Positions 42,152-50,906 of a stretch of 64,000 nucleotides of DNA are shown here, one piece after another. Numbering within the stretch: the first letter of the stretch is position 1; each line of letters opens with the position of its first letter. The notes under the pieces are model-generated. The model was not told where the DNA came from. It saw nothing but the letters and a program-made list of their open reading frames with translations, and did no database searches. The stretch spans positions 1,130,501 to 1,194,500 of the forward strand of contig CP119318.1 in assembly GCA_029203105.1 (NCBI GenBank). The letters are read 5' to 3'. Made by a program: the position numbers and the translations under genes. Source of the DNA: Candidatus Kaistia colombiensis (GTDB lineage Bacteria; Pseudomonadota; Alphaproteobacteria; Rhizobiales; Kaistiaceae).

Positions 42152-43084
42152 ATGACGACCCTGAGCTCGAAGCCGCAGCGCTTCTCGATCGGCTATCATC
42201 TGAACAGCTGGGACCTCGAGGGCCTGCCCCTGCCGCCGGCGCTGAAGTTCCTCGCCGACCAGGGCTTCGGCTGGTTCGAAATCCTTGCCTTCACCAGCCT
42301 TTCCGACCAGTTCGCGCGCAAGTACATGCAGCTCGGTCATCAGGCGCCTATGGGCGTCACCACCGACACCGACATCCTGCGCCGCTATGCGATCCTGTCG
42401 AAGGCGCAGAGCGAGCTGGGCATCCGCTTGTCGTCGCTCTACGTCAACGCCGTCTTCGTCAATCCGGTCGCCTGGGAATATGAGCGCGACGTGCTGCTGT
42501 CGCTCGCCCGCCTGCTCAAGGGCTTCGATGCGCCGGTGCTGGTGCTGGGTGGCGGACCGTCGGTCGCTTCCGGCAACGCACATGACGCGCAAGATTATCG
42601 CGATTTCGCCCGCTCGCTCGAGGATATCGGTCGTCGCACGCAGGATCTCGGCATCCAGACCGTCTATCACCCGCATCTCGACACCTTCGTCGAGACCCGC
42701 GAGCAACTCGACCGTCTGATGGACGTGCTCGACACCTCGGTCGCCGGTCTCTGCATCGACCCGGCTCACCTGGCGCAGACCTATTCCGACCCGGTCGACG
42801 CGGTGAAGACCTACATCTCCGCCATCCGCTATATGCATCTGAAGGACACGAAGGTCGATCCGGCGCTAAAGGGCTATGACCGCTACGCCGCCTTCTGTGA
42901 ACTGGGCGCCGGCGTCGTTGACCTGAAGGGCATCGTCAAGGTGCTGCTGGACGAGGAATATGCGGGTCTCGCTATCGTCGAACTCGATGCCTCGCAGAAG
43001 ACCGCCGAGCAGAGCACGCTCGAGAGCATCGACTACCTGAAGAACACGCTCGGCCTCGTGCTGACGCCCGGCGCTCAGGGCTGA
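42152..43084 (+). CDS. Sugar isomerase/epimerase-like TIM-barrel protein
   Basis: A 310-residue xylose-isomerase-like TIM barrel (AP_endonuc_2 family, PF01261). Probable metal ligands occur in YHPHLDTFVE near residue 172, CIDPAHLAQ near 203, HLKDTK near 230 and AIVELDASQ near 275. AAGGA lies 8 bases before the ATG at 42152; an ATG two codons earlier is too close to it. Members act as inosose dehydratases, sugar epimerases, or beta-eliminating lyases on 3-keto-glycosides. Together with the Gfo/Idh/MocA oxidoreductase of this operon, the last option is attractive but unproven. Confidence 0.8.
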   Translation: MTTLSSKPQRFSIGYHLNSWDLEGLPLPPALKFLADQGFGWFEILAFTSLSDQFARKYMQLGHQAPMGVTTDTDILRRYAILSKAQSELGIRLSSLYVNAVFVNPVAWEYERDVLLSLARLLKGFDAPVLVLGGGPSVASGNAHDAQDYRDFARSLEDIGRRTQDLGIQTVYHPHLDTFVETREQLDRLMDVLDTSVAGLCIDPAHLAQTYSDPVDAVKTYISAIRYMHLKDTKVDPALKGYDRYAAFCELGAGVVDLKGIVKVLLDEEYAGLAIVELDASQKTAEQSTLESIDYLKNTLGLVLTPGAQG

Positions 43085-43086
43085 TC

Positions 43087-44031
43087 ATGGCGGTGTCGGC
43101 AACATTGACCTCGAAATCGCCGGCGACCCCGCGCGTCTCGCTTGCGAGACGCCTGGGGCGCAGCGATGGGTTTGTCGCGGCGATGATGATGTTGCCGGCC
43201 GGCATCCTGTTCGCGCTGTTCTTCCTCTGGCCGTTCATCAGCGGCTTCTGGCTCAGCTTCCATCGCTGGGACGGCTTTTCGGATCCGCGCTTCATCGGCT
43301 TCGGCAATTATTGGCGGCTGATGAAGGACGGGGTGTTTCTCCTCGCCCTGAAGAACAGCTTCATCTTCGTTGTCGTCAGCATCCTGGCCAAGAACGTGCT
43401 GGGGCTGGCGCTGGCGCTGCTTTTGAACCGCGTCACCTATCTGCGCGGCTTCATCCGCGCCTCGGTGTTCGTGCCGGTGACGATCTCCTTCGTCGCGGCC
43501 GGCCTGCTCTGGGCCTGGATCTACAACCCGGTGTTCGGCCTGCTCAATGCCGGGCTCGATTTCGTCGGGCTGGCGTCGTGGAAGCGCAGCTGGCTCGGCG
43601 ACGCCAATGTCGCGCTCTATGCCGTCATCGTCGTCGATGTCTGGAAATGGCTCGGCTTCCATGCCGTCATCTATCTGGCCGGCCTGCAGACCATCCCGTC
43701 CGAGCTTTATGAGGCGGCCCGCATCGACGGCGCCAATGCGCGTCGGCGCTTCTGGCACATCACGCTGCCCTTGATGGTGCCGGTGATCTTCATCAACACG
43801 ATCCTGAGCCTGTCCGGTGCGTTCGTCCGCAATTTCGATATCGTCCATGTCCTGACCCAGGGCGGTCCCAACCACGCCACCGAGGTCGTGATCACGGCGA
43901 TGGTCAAGGCGGCCTTCACCAACAGCCAGATGGGCTATGCGGCAGCGATGGGCTACGCGCTGTTCGTCCTGGTCGGCGCCCTTTGCGCGGCGCTCGTCTA
44001 TCTGCTCGGACGCACGAGGTTCAAGGTCTGA
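43087..44031 (+). CDS. Sugar ABC transporter permease, MalF type
   Basis: A 314-residue CUT1 permease with six predicted helices after a 35-residue polar N-terminus. EAA loop: YEAARIDGANARRRFWHITLP near residues 213-233. It starts two bases past the stop of the TIM-barrel gene and ends in a TGATG overlap with the next permease. Confidence 0.92.
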   Translation: MAVSATLTSKSPATPRVSLARRLGRSDGFVAAMMMLPAGILFALFFLWPFISGFWLSFHRWDGFSDPRFIGFGNYWRLMKDGVFLLALKNSFIFVVVSILAKNVLGLALALLLNRVTYLRGFIRASVFVPVTISFVAAGLLWAWIYNPVFGLLNAGLDFVGLASWKRSWLGDANVALYAVIVVDVWKWLGFHAVIYLAGLQTIPSELYEAARIDGANARRRFWHITLPLMVPVIFINTILSLSGAFVRNFDIVHVLTQGGPNHATEVVITAMVKAAFTNSQMGYAAAMGYALFVLVGALCAALVYLLGRTRFKV

Positions 44032-44903
44032 TGGCTACATCATCCACCCACGGAGCGCCGCCGGATTCGGCCGGTTCCTTCAGCTCGATGCTGGAACGGA
44101 TCGGCATTTGTGCGGCGCTCGCCATTGTGCTGTTCCAGACGCTCTATCCGTTGATCTGGGTGCTGTTCGGCTCGCTGAAGACGAAATCCGAGCTGATCAA
44201 CAATGTCTGGGGCCCGCCGACCAGTCCGGTCCTGGATAACTACATCCAGGCCTGGCAGATGGCCGAGATGGGCACGCGCATCGTCAACAGCGTCACCGTG
44301 ACGGTGCTGTCGCTGGCGATCCTGATCCTGGTGGTGACGCCTTGCAGCTACGCGCTGGCGCGGCTGAGATTCCCCGGTCGCAACATCGTCACCGGCCTCG
44401 TCGTGGGCTCGATGCTGGTGCCGCCGCAGGTGTTGGCGATCCCGCTCTTCATGGTCGCGCGCGATCTCGGCATCATCAATTCGACCGTCGGCATCTCGTT
44501 CATCTATGCCGCGTCGATCATGCCGCTCTCGATCTTCATCATGCGCAGCTTCTTCATGTCGCTGCCCTTCGATCTCGAGGACGCGGCGCGGGTCGATGGG
44601 GCAGGGCGGGTCGCGATCCTCGTCCGGATCATGCTGCCGCTCGCCCGTCCCGGCATGGCGCTGATCATCATCTTCGGCTTCATCGAAGTCTGGAACGACT
44701 TCTTCCTCGCCTTTCTGCTGCTCCGGCAGCCGGAAGTGCAGACCATCCCGCTCGGGTTGGTCAACTTCTTCCAGCAGTACGACTCCATGTGGAATCTCTA
44801 TTTCGCAGCGTTGATGATCACCACCCTGCCGGTGATCCTCCTGTTCGTGCTCATGCAGCGGCAGTTTATTGCCGGCCTGACCGCCGGCGCAGTGAAGGCC
44901 TGA
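44031..44903 (+). CDS. Sugar ABC transporter permease, MalG type
   Basis: A 290-residue CUT1 permease. EAA loop: EDAARVDGAGRVAILVRI followed by LPLARPG near residues 182-206. It pairs with the previous permease. No ATPase gene occurs in this operon, so an ATPase encoded elsewhere must energise it. The oxidoreductase gene begins two bases downstream. Confidence 0.92.
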   Translation: MATSSTHGAPPDSAGSFSSMLERIGICAALAIVLFQTLYPLIWVLFGSLKTKSELINNVWGPPTSPVLDNYIQAWQMAEMGTRIVNSVTVTVLSLAILILVVTPCSYALARLRFPGRNIVTGLVVGSMLVPPQVLAIPLFMVARDLGIINSTVGISFIYAASIMPLSIFIMRSFFMSLPFDLEDAARVDGAGRVAILVRIMLPLARPGMALIIIFGFIEVWNDFFLAFLLLRQPEVQTIPLGLVNFFQQYDSMWNLYFAALMITTLPVILLFVLMQRQFIAGLTAGAVKA

Positions 44904-44905
44904 GA

Positions 44906-45991
44906 ATGACAAAGCGTAAAATCGGTGTCGGCGTCGTCGGCTGCGGCGAGATCGCCCAGCTCATGCATCTGCCCATCATCAAGGAGCTGCCCGAGCTCGA
45001 AATCGCGGCGCTCTGCGATCTCTCTCGCCAGGTCGTCGACAGCCTCGGCGATGCCTATGGCGTGGCCGGCCGCTATACCGACCATCACGACCTGATCAAC
45101 GATCCGGCCGTCGATGTCGTGGTGATCTGCACCTATGACCATGGCCCGATCATCGAAGACGTGATCGCCGCCGGCAAGCATTTCACCGTTGAGAAGCCGC
45201 TCGCCTTCACGGCCGAGGAAGCCGCCCCGCTGATCGAGAAGGCGAAGGCCAAGGGCGTGCTCGGCCTTGTCGGCTATATGAAGCTCTACGATCCCGGCTA
45301 TGTGCTCGGTATCGAGCGGATGGCCTCGATCGAGGCGCTGAAGCAGATCCATGTCCACAATTTCGCCGGCCGCTTCGATCGCTATCAGGCCCTGTACACC
45401 CAGGTTCGCGGCACCGACGTCGACCCGGCCAGCCTCGCTGCCGGCCGCGCTTCAGCCGATGCGCGCATCGAGGCGTCGCTCGGCCCCGATCACGCCGGCT
45501 ACAAGAACACCTACCTGATGCTGCTGATGCTCGGCAGCCATAACCTCGCCGTGCTGCGTGGCGCCTTCGGCGTCGCCGAGAGCGTCGAATACGCCAAGGC
45601 GGTTGATCCCAATCATATTTTCGCGCTGCTCAATTTCGCCAATGGCGTACCGTGCGTGTTCGAAGTCTCGTTCGGCGCGCAGTATGAGTGGTGGGATGAA
45701 TGGATCGCTGCCTATGGCAAGCATGACGAAGTTCGCATCGACTTCCAGAACCCCTATGTCCGCAATACGGCGGCATCCGTGACCATTCGCGAGCCGCGCG
45801 GCAACGGTCCTTCCGAGGTTGTCATTCCGGGCAAGCCCGATACGGCGTTCCGCCAGCAATGGCTGCATTTCATCGATTGCATCGAGAACGGCACCGCGCC
45901 GCTCACAGCACTCGAGGGCGGCCTGGCCGATCTGAAGCTGGCGCAGGCCATCATCCAGGCGCTGCCGCCCCGTCCGAAGGGTGCCAACTGA
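44906..45991 (+). CDS. Gfo/Idh/MocA-family oxidoreductase
   Basis: A 361-residue NAD(P)-dependent sugar oxidoreductase. Rossmann motif GVVGCGEIAQLMHLP at residues ~8-22 and the family EKP motif in FTVEKPLAF near 94. C-terminal substrate domain includes the AAYGKHDEVRIDF region. Such enzymes oxidise a ring hydroxyl of sugars or inositols, often giving 3-keto sugars. It sits between the importer permeases and an epimerase gene whose start overlaps its stop (TGATG). Substrate unknown. Confidence 0.9.
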   Translation: MTKRKIGVGVVGCGEIAQLMHLPIIKELPELEIAALCDLSRQVVDSLGDAYGVAGRYTDHHDLINDPAVDVVVICTYDHGPIIEDVIAAGKHFTVEKPLAFTAEEAAPLIEKAKAKGVLGLVGYMKLYDPGYVLGIERMASIEALKQIHVHNFAGRFDRYQALYTQVRGTDVDPASLAAGRASADARIEASLGPDHAGYKNTYLMLLMLGSHNLAVLRGAFGVAESVEYAKAVDPNHIFALLNFANGVPCVFEVSFGAQYEWWDEWIAAYGKHDEVRIDFQNPYVRNTAASVTIREPRGNGPSEVVIPGKPDTAFRQQWLHFIDCIENGTAPLTALEGGLADLKLAQAIIQALPPRPKGAN

Positions 45992-46833
45992 TGCGGATAA
46001 TCATCACGGGTTCCAGCGGTCTGCTCGGCCGGCACGTCGCCTCCGCCGCTGTGGCGGCCGGCCATGACGTGCTCGGCATCGACACGACGCCGCCCGGCGT
46101 CGACGGCGGCTGGCGCCATGTCACCGCCGATCTGACGGATCTCGGCGTGACGCTGCAACTAGTGCGCAACGCCGACGCCGTGTTCCACATCGCTGCCATC
46201 CCGCGCCCGATCGGACGCGCCGAGGCGGAGGTGTTCCAGACCAACATGGCGCTGGCCTACAACGTCATCGAGGCGGCGGCTCTTTCGGGCGCCGGCCGGT
46301 TCGTCTACGCCTCGTCCTTCAGCATCTTCGGCTATCCGTTCTTCACGAACTGGCCGGAGCAGCTCTATCTGCCGATCGATGACAACCACCCCGCCGGACC
46401 GCAGGATGCCTACGGGCTTTCGAAGTGGCTCGGCGAGGAGATGGTGCAGGCGGCCGTGCGTCGCGGCGCGTTTACGGCCGTCAGCCTCAGAATGCCCTGG
46501 GTGCAGACGCCGGAGACCTTTGCCGGCCAGATCGGTCCGCGCCGCGTCTCGGGCGATGCCGACCGCGATCTCTGGGCCTATATCGACGCGCGCGACGCGG
46601 CGGCGGCCTTCCTGCTGGCGCTGGAAGCGCCGGTCAGCGGGCATGCCCGCGTCATGATCAGCGCCGCCGACAGCTATATGGACGAGCCGACCGTGGCGCT
46701 GGCGGAGCGTCATTTCCCGGATGTGAAGCGCGGCGCCCTTTCAGGCTATGCCAGCACGTTCGATCTGGAGAATGCGCGCCAGACCTTGGGCTATCAGCCC
46801 CGCCATTCCTGGCGCGAATACCCCGGAACCTGA
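45991..46833 (+). CDS. NAD-dependent epimerase/dehydratase
   Basis: A 280-residue extended-SDR protein, short for the family. TGSSGLLGRH near residue 6, active-site Ser in YASSFSIFG near 108 and Tyr/Lys in YGLSKWLGE near 139. It may reduce, epimerise or dehydrogenate a free sugar (as uronate dehydrogenases do) rather than a nucleotide sugar, given its catabolic setting. Overlaps the preceding oxidoreductase by one base. Confidence 0.88.
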   Translation: MRIIITGSSGLLGRHVASAAVAAGHDVLGIDTTPPGVDGGWRHVTADLTDLGVTLQLVRNADAVFHIAAIPRPIGRAEAEVFQTNMALAYNVIEAAALSGAGRFVYASSFSIFGYPFFTNWPEQLYLPIDDNHPAGPQDAYGLSKWLGEEMVQAAVRRGAFTAVSLRMPWVQTPETFAGQIGPRRVSGDADRDLWAYIDARDAAAAFLLALEAPVSGHARVMISAADSYMDEPTVALAERHFPDVKRGALSGYASTFDLENARQTLGYQPRHSWREYPGT

Positions 46834-46845
46834 TCGGAGAACCCC

Positions 46846-47655
46846 ATGACGAGATTTGCAGACAAGATCGCCCTGGTGACCGGCGGCGCGGGCGCGATCG
46901 GCCAGGCCGCGGTTCGGCGTTTCCTGGAGGACGGCGCGCGCGGCGTGGCGATCCTCGACCAGGACGGCGCGCGCGCTTCGGCGCTGGCGACGGAGCTCGG
47001 CGACCGGGCGTTCGCGGTTTCCGCCGATGTCACGGATCCGGCCGCTGTCGACGTGGCGCTGGCCGCCGTCGTCCAGCACTTTGGCCGGATCGACATCCTG
47101 TTCAACAATGCCGGCATTTCCGGTACGCCGGCGCCGATCCCCGAGCTGGCGCTGGAGGAATGGGACCGCGTGCTGCGCATCAACCTGCGTGGCATCTTCA
47201 TCGTCCAGCAGGCCGTGGTTCGCATCATGATCGCCCAGAAGCGGGGCGGCGCCATCGTCAACATGGGCTCGTCGATGGCGGGCTGGGACGTGCTGTCGGG
47301 CGGTTCGCCCTATACCGCCAGCAAGCACGCCGTCGTTGGCCTGACCAAGGTGGCGGCGCTCGATTGCGCCGGTTACGGCATTCGCGTCAACGCCGTCTGC
47401 CCGGGCGTCATCCAGACGCAGCTGGGCGTTCCGGCAGCCGACAAGGCAGCCTTCGACGCCAGCACCAAGCGCTTCTCGGATCGCATCCCGCTGCGCCGTA
47501 TCGGTCAGCCCGAGGATGTCGCGGCCGTGGTCGCCTTCCTCGCCAGCGACGATGCCCGTCACGTCACCGGCTCGGAACTGCTGATCGACGGCGGCCAGAC
47601 GCTGATGAGCTGGGCGAATGCCCCCGACGCGGATGCCTATCCGCGCTACATCTGA
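46846..47655 (+). CDS. SDR-family dehydrogenase
   Basis: A 269-residue classical SDR: TGGAGAIG near residue 13, NNAG near 89, catalytic Ser in NMGSSMAGWD near 142 and YTASK near 158. It ends the importer operon and probably oxidises an intermediate of the same pathway. Convergent with the RND pump genes; a strong bidirectional terminator stands between. Confidence 0.9.
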   Translation: MTRFADKIALVTGGAGAIGQAAVRRFLEDGARGVAILDQDGARASALATELGDRAFAVSADVTDPAAVDVALAAVVQHFGRIDILFNNAGISGTPAPIPELALEEWDRVLRINLRGIFIVQQAVVRIMIAQKRGGAIVNMGSSMAGWDVLSGGSPYTASKHAVVGLTKVAALDCAGYGIRVNAVCPGVIQTQLGVPAADKAAFDASTKRFSDRIPLRRIGQPEDVAAVVAFLASDDARHVTGSELLIDGGQTLMSWANAPDADAYPRYI

Positions 47656-47694
47656 ACGAACTTTTCGCCGCGAGCCGGCGCAGATCGAGGCATG

Positions 47695-47730
47695 AAAAAA
47701 GGGGCGACGCCGATGGCGTCGCCCCTTTTT
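47695..47730. terminator. Bidirectional rho-independent terminator
   Basis: AAAAAA, GGGGCGACGCC, a GAT loop, GGCGTCGCCCC, then TTTTT. The 11-bp stem with A-run and T-run works in both directions, between the convergent SDR and RND genes. Confidence 0.93.
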
Positions 47731-47753
47731 GTTGTCGTGAGCTACGGAGGGAT

Positions 47754-50700
47754 TCAGGCCTCGGACGGCTTCTCATGCGCGATCGCCGGGACCGCAGGCG
47801 TCGTCGCCGCCACCTTCTTGTCCTTGCCGCCGCCGATCAACTTGTAGAACAGCGGGATGAAGAAGATGGCGATGAAGGTCGCCGCCAGCATGCCGCCGAT
47901 GACGCCGGTGCCGATCGAATGGCGGCTGGCGGAGCCGGCGCCCGTCGAGATCGCCAGCGGCAGCACGCCCAGGATGAAGGCGAGCGACGTCATGACGATC
48001 GGACGGAAGCGCAGGCGCGCCGCCTCAAGCGCGGCGTCGAAGGCGCTCATGCCTTCCTCGCGCTTGATCACCGCGAATTCGACGATCAGGATCGCGTTCT
48101 TCGCGGCAAGGCCGATCAGCGTCACCAGGCCGATCTGGAAGTAGACGTCATTGCTGAGGCCACGCAGCCAGATGGCGAGCAGGGCTCCGAACAGCGCGAA
48201 TGGCACCGCCAGGATGACGGCGAGCGGCAGCGACCAGCGCTCATACTGGGCGGCGAGGATCAGGAACACCATGATGATGCCGAAGATCAAAGCCTGCTGG
48301 CCGGATCCTCCGGTGGCGATTTCCTGATAGGCCGAGCCGGTCCACGCCACCGTATAATTCGGCGGCAGCGCTTCGGCCGCGACCGCGCGGATGGCGGCCA
48401 GAGCCTCGCCGGAGGAATAGCCCGGTGCCGGATTGCCCATCACCTTCGCCGCCGGGAAGTTGTTGAAGCGTTCCAGCAGGTCCGGTCCGATCGTCCGTTC
48501 GACATGCACGAGCGCGTCGAGCGGGATCATGCTGCCGCTGTCGGCCCGGACGAAGACCTGGCGCAGGTCTTCCGGCTTCTCGCGGAAGTTCGCCTCCGAC
48601 TGCAGCTTGACCTGGAAATTCCGGCCATAGAGCGTGAAGTCATTGACATAGAGGCTGCCGAAGGTCGCCTGCATGGTGGCGAAGATCGAGGTCAACGGCA
48701 CGCCGAGGGCCTTGGCCTTCTCGCGGTCGACATTGATCTTGTACTGCGGGACGTTGGTCGCGAGCGTCGTGCGGACGCCGGCGAGTTCCGGCCGCTTGGC
48801 AGCCGCTTCGACCAACGCCTGCGTCGTCGCCAGCAATTGCGGCGTGCCGGAGCCGGCACGGTCCTGCACGTACAGCTCGAAGCCGCCCGTCGTGCTCAGG
48901 CCCTGGATCGGCGGGGGATTGAACGCGAGCACCATGCCGTCCTGGATGCCGGCACCCATGCCCATGATCTTACCCGGCATGACGCGGGCGTCGAGTTCGG
49001 GCGACTTCCGTTCGGACCAGTCCTTGAGCTTGACGAAGGCAGCGCCGGCACTCGGTGACTGCGAACCAGCAAGGAGGTCGAAGCCCGAGAAGGCGAGGAC
49101 GCTCTGGACGCCGGGAAGCTTCGACACATTGTCGCTCACCGTCGACATTACGTCGCTGGTGCGGGACAGAGCCGCTGCCGGCGGCAGGATGCCGACCGCC
49201 AGAATGACGCCCTGATCCTCTTCCGGCACCAGTGCGCCGGGGATTTTCATGGCGAGATAGCCCATCGCGCCGATCATGATCGCGAACAGCGTGATGCCGA
49301 GCAGGGCGCGCTTCAGGAAGAAGCGCACGCCGGCGGTGTAGCCACGCGTCAGCCAGTCGAAGAAGCGATTGAACAGGCGGAACGGCAGGATCGGCTCATG
49401 GTGGCCTGGCTTCAACAGCAGGGCGCAAAGAGCCGGCGTCAACGTCAGGGCGACGATGCCGGAGAGCGTGACGGAGACAGCGATGGTGATGGCGAACTGG
49501 CGATACATTTCGCCCGCCAGGCCGCCCATGAAGGCCACCGGCACGAACACCGAGACGAGCACCAGCACGATGGCGATGACGGGACCCGTCACTTCGCCCA
49601 TCGCTTTGATGGTCGCCTCGCGCGGTGGCAGCTTCTCCGTCGTCATGATGCGCTCGACATTTTCGAGCACGACGATGGCGTCGTCGACGACGATACCGAT
49701 TGCCAGCACCAGTCCGAACAGCGTCAGCAGGTTGATCGAGAAGCCGAGCAGATACATGCCCGCGAAGGTGCCGAGGATCGACACCGGCACGGCGATCAGC
49801 GGAATCAGCGTCGCGCGCCAGTTCTGCAGGAAGATGAAGACGACGACGACGACGAGGATGAGCGCTTCGATGAAGGTCTTGATGACCTCATGGATCGATT
49901 CCTGCACGAATAGCGTTGTGTCGTAGGGGATCTTGTAGCTGACGCCTTCCGGCATCCGCGTCTGGATCTCGTCGAGCTTGGCCTTCACGGCCTCGATCGT
50001 GTTCAGCGCGTTGGCGCCCGGCTGCAGATAAATGCCGATCGGAACGGTCGGTTGGCCGCTCAGGATGGCCTTGAAGCCGTAGTCCTGGGCGCCGAGATCG
50101 ATGCGGGCGACGTCGCGCAGGCGCAGCGTCGAACCGTTGGAATCCGAGCGCAGGATGATGTTGCCGAAGGCCTCGGCGTCGGGCAGACGCCCGTCCGTGG
50201 TTACGGCGTAGGAATAGGTCAACTGGCCATCGGTCGGCGGATCACCGACGCGGCCGGCCGCATATTGCTGGTTCTGCTCGCGGATGGCGGTCGCGACATC
50301 GTCCGTCGTCAGGCCGAACTGGGCCAGCTTGTCGGGGCGGAGCCAGACGCGCATGGCATAGTTTTCACGGCTGAACAGATTGGCTTCGCCAACGCCCGGC
50401 GTGCGCTTCAGCTCGTCGATGACGTTGAGCAGCGCGTAGTTCGCCAGATAGACGGAGTCGTATTGCGGATTGTCCGAAGTCAGCGCCACGACGGCGAGGA
50501 TCGAGCTCGACTGCTTGTTGACCGAGACGCCGAGCCGCTGCACTTCCGAAGGCAGCGCCGAGACGGCGCGCTGGACGCGGTTGTTCACGTTGATCGTCGC
50601 CTGGTCGGCATCGGTGCCGGTGGCGAAGGTGACAATCAATCGCGTCGAGCCGGAGCCCGAGTTGATCGACTGCATGTAGAGCATGTCTTCGACGCCGTTG

Positions 50701-50906
50701 ATCTGCTCTTCGAGCGGCGCGGCGACGGTCTGGGTCAGCACATCGGCGCTGGCGCCGGGATAGGTCGCGGTGACGACCACCTGCGGCGGTGTCAGCTCCG
50801 GATACTGGGCGATCGGCAGCGCGCGCATGGCGAGAATGCCCGCCAGCACGATGACGATCGAAATGACGGCCGCGAATACCGGCCGATCGACGAAAAAGCG
50901 GTTCAT
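47754..50906 (-). CDS. RND multidrug efflux pump, inner-membrane subunit (AcrB/MexB type)
   Basis: A 1050-residue HAE1 transporter with 12 helices and two large periplasmic loops. The N-terminus MNRFFVDRPVFAAVISIVIV is canonical. The proton-relay pair of Asp residues is in GIVVDDAIVVLENVER near residue 407, and the second-half helix motif AAKNAILIVEFA near 935 carries the essential Lys. It exports drugs or bile/plant-derived compounds with the membrane-fusion protein encoded just upstream. Coupling by a TGATG overlap. No outer-membrane channel gene is adjacent, so a TolC-like protein from elsewhere is needed. Confidence 0.95.
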   Translation of the reverse strand: MNRFFVDRPVFAAVISIVIVLAGILAMRALPIAQYPELTPPQVVVTATYPGASADVLTQTVAAPLEEQINGVEDMLYMQSINSGSGSTRLIVTFATGTDADQATINVNNRVQRAVSALPSEVQRLGVSVNKQSSSILAVVALTSDNPQYDSVYLANYALLNVIDELKRTPGVGEANLFSRENYAMRVWLRPDKLAQFGLTTDDVATAIREQNQQYAAGRVGDPPTDGQLTYSYAVTTDGRLPDAEAFGNIILRSDSNGSTLRLRDVARIDLGAQDYGFKAILSGQPTVPIGIYLQPGANALNTIEAVKAKLDEIQTRMPEGVSYKIPYDTTLFVQESIHEVIKTFIEALILVVVVVFIFLQNWRATLIPLIAVPVSILGTFAGMYLLGFSINLLTLFGLVLAIGIVVDDAIVVLENVERIMTTEKLPPREATIKAMGEVTGPVIAIVLVLVSVFVPVAFMGGLAGEMYRQFAITIAVSVTLSGIVALTLTPALCALLLKPGHHEPILPFRLFNRFFDWLTRGYTAGVRFFLKRALLGITLFAIMIGAMGYLAMKIPGALVPEEDQGVILAVGILPPAAALSRTSDVMSTVSDNVSKLPGVQSVLAFSGFDLLAGSQSPSAGAAFVKLKDWSERKSPELDARVMPGKIMGMGAGIQDGMVLAFNPPPIQGLSTTGGFELYVQDRAGSGTPQLLATTQALVEAAAKRPELAGVRTTLATNVPQYKINVDREKAKALGVPLTSIFATMQATFGSLYVNDFTLYGRNFQVKLQSEANFREKPEDLRQVFVRADSGSMIPLDALVHVERTIGPDLLERFNNFPAAKVMGNPAPGYSSGEALAAIRAVAAEALPPNYTVAWTGSAYQEIATGGSGQQALIFGIIMVFLILAAQYERWSLPLAVILAVPFALFGALLAIWLRGLSNDVYFQIGLVTLIGLAAKNAILIVEFAVIKREEGMSAFDAALEAARLRFRPIVMTSLAFILGVLPLAISTGAGSASRHSIGTGVIGGMLAATFIAIFFIPLFYKLIGGGKDKKVAATTPAVPAIAHEKPSEA

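Noticed and set aside
40745..42838. 697-codon minus-strand frame opposite binding protein and TIM-barrel genes
   Set aside because: Antisense shadow of two genes with clear motifs.
46425..49058. 877-codon plus-strand frame spanning epimerase, SDR and part of the RND gene
   Set aside because: It crosses three well-supported genes in another frame, including a strong terminator region, and shows no family motif.
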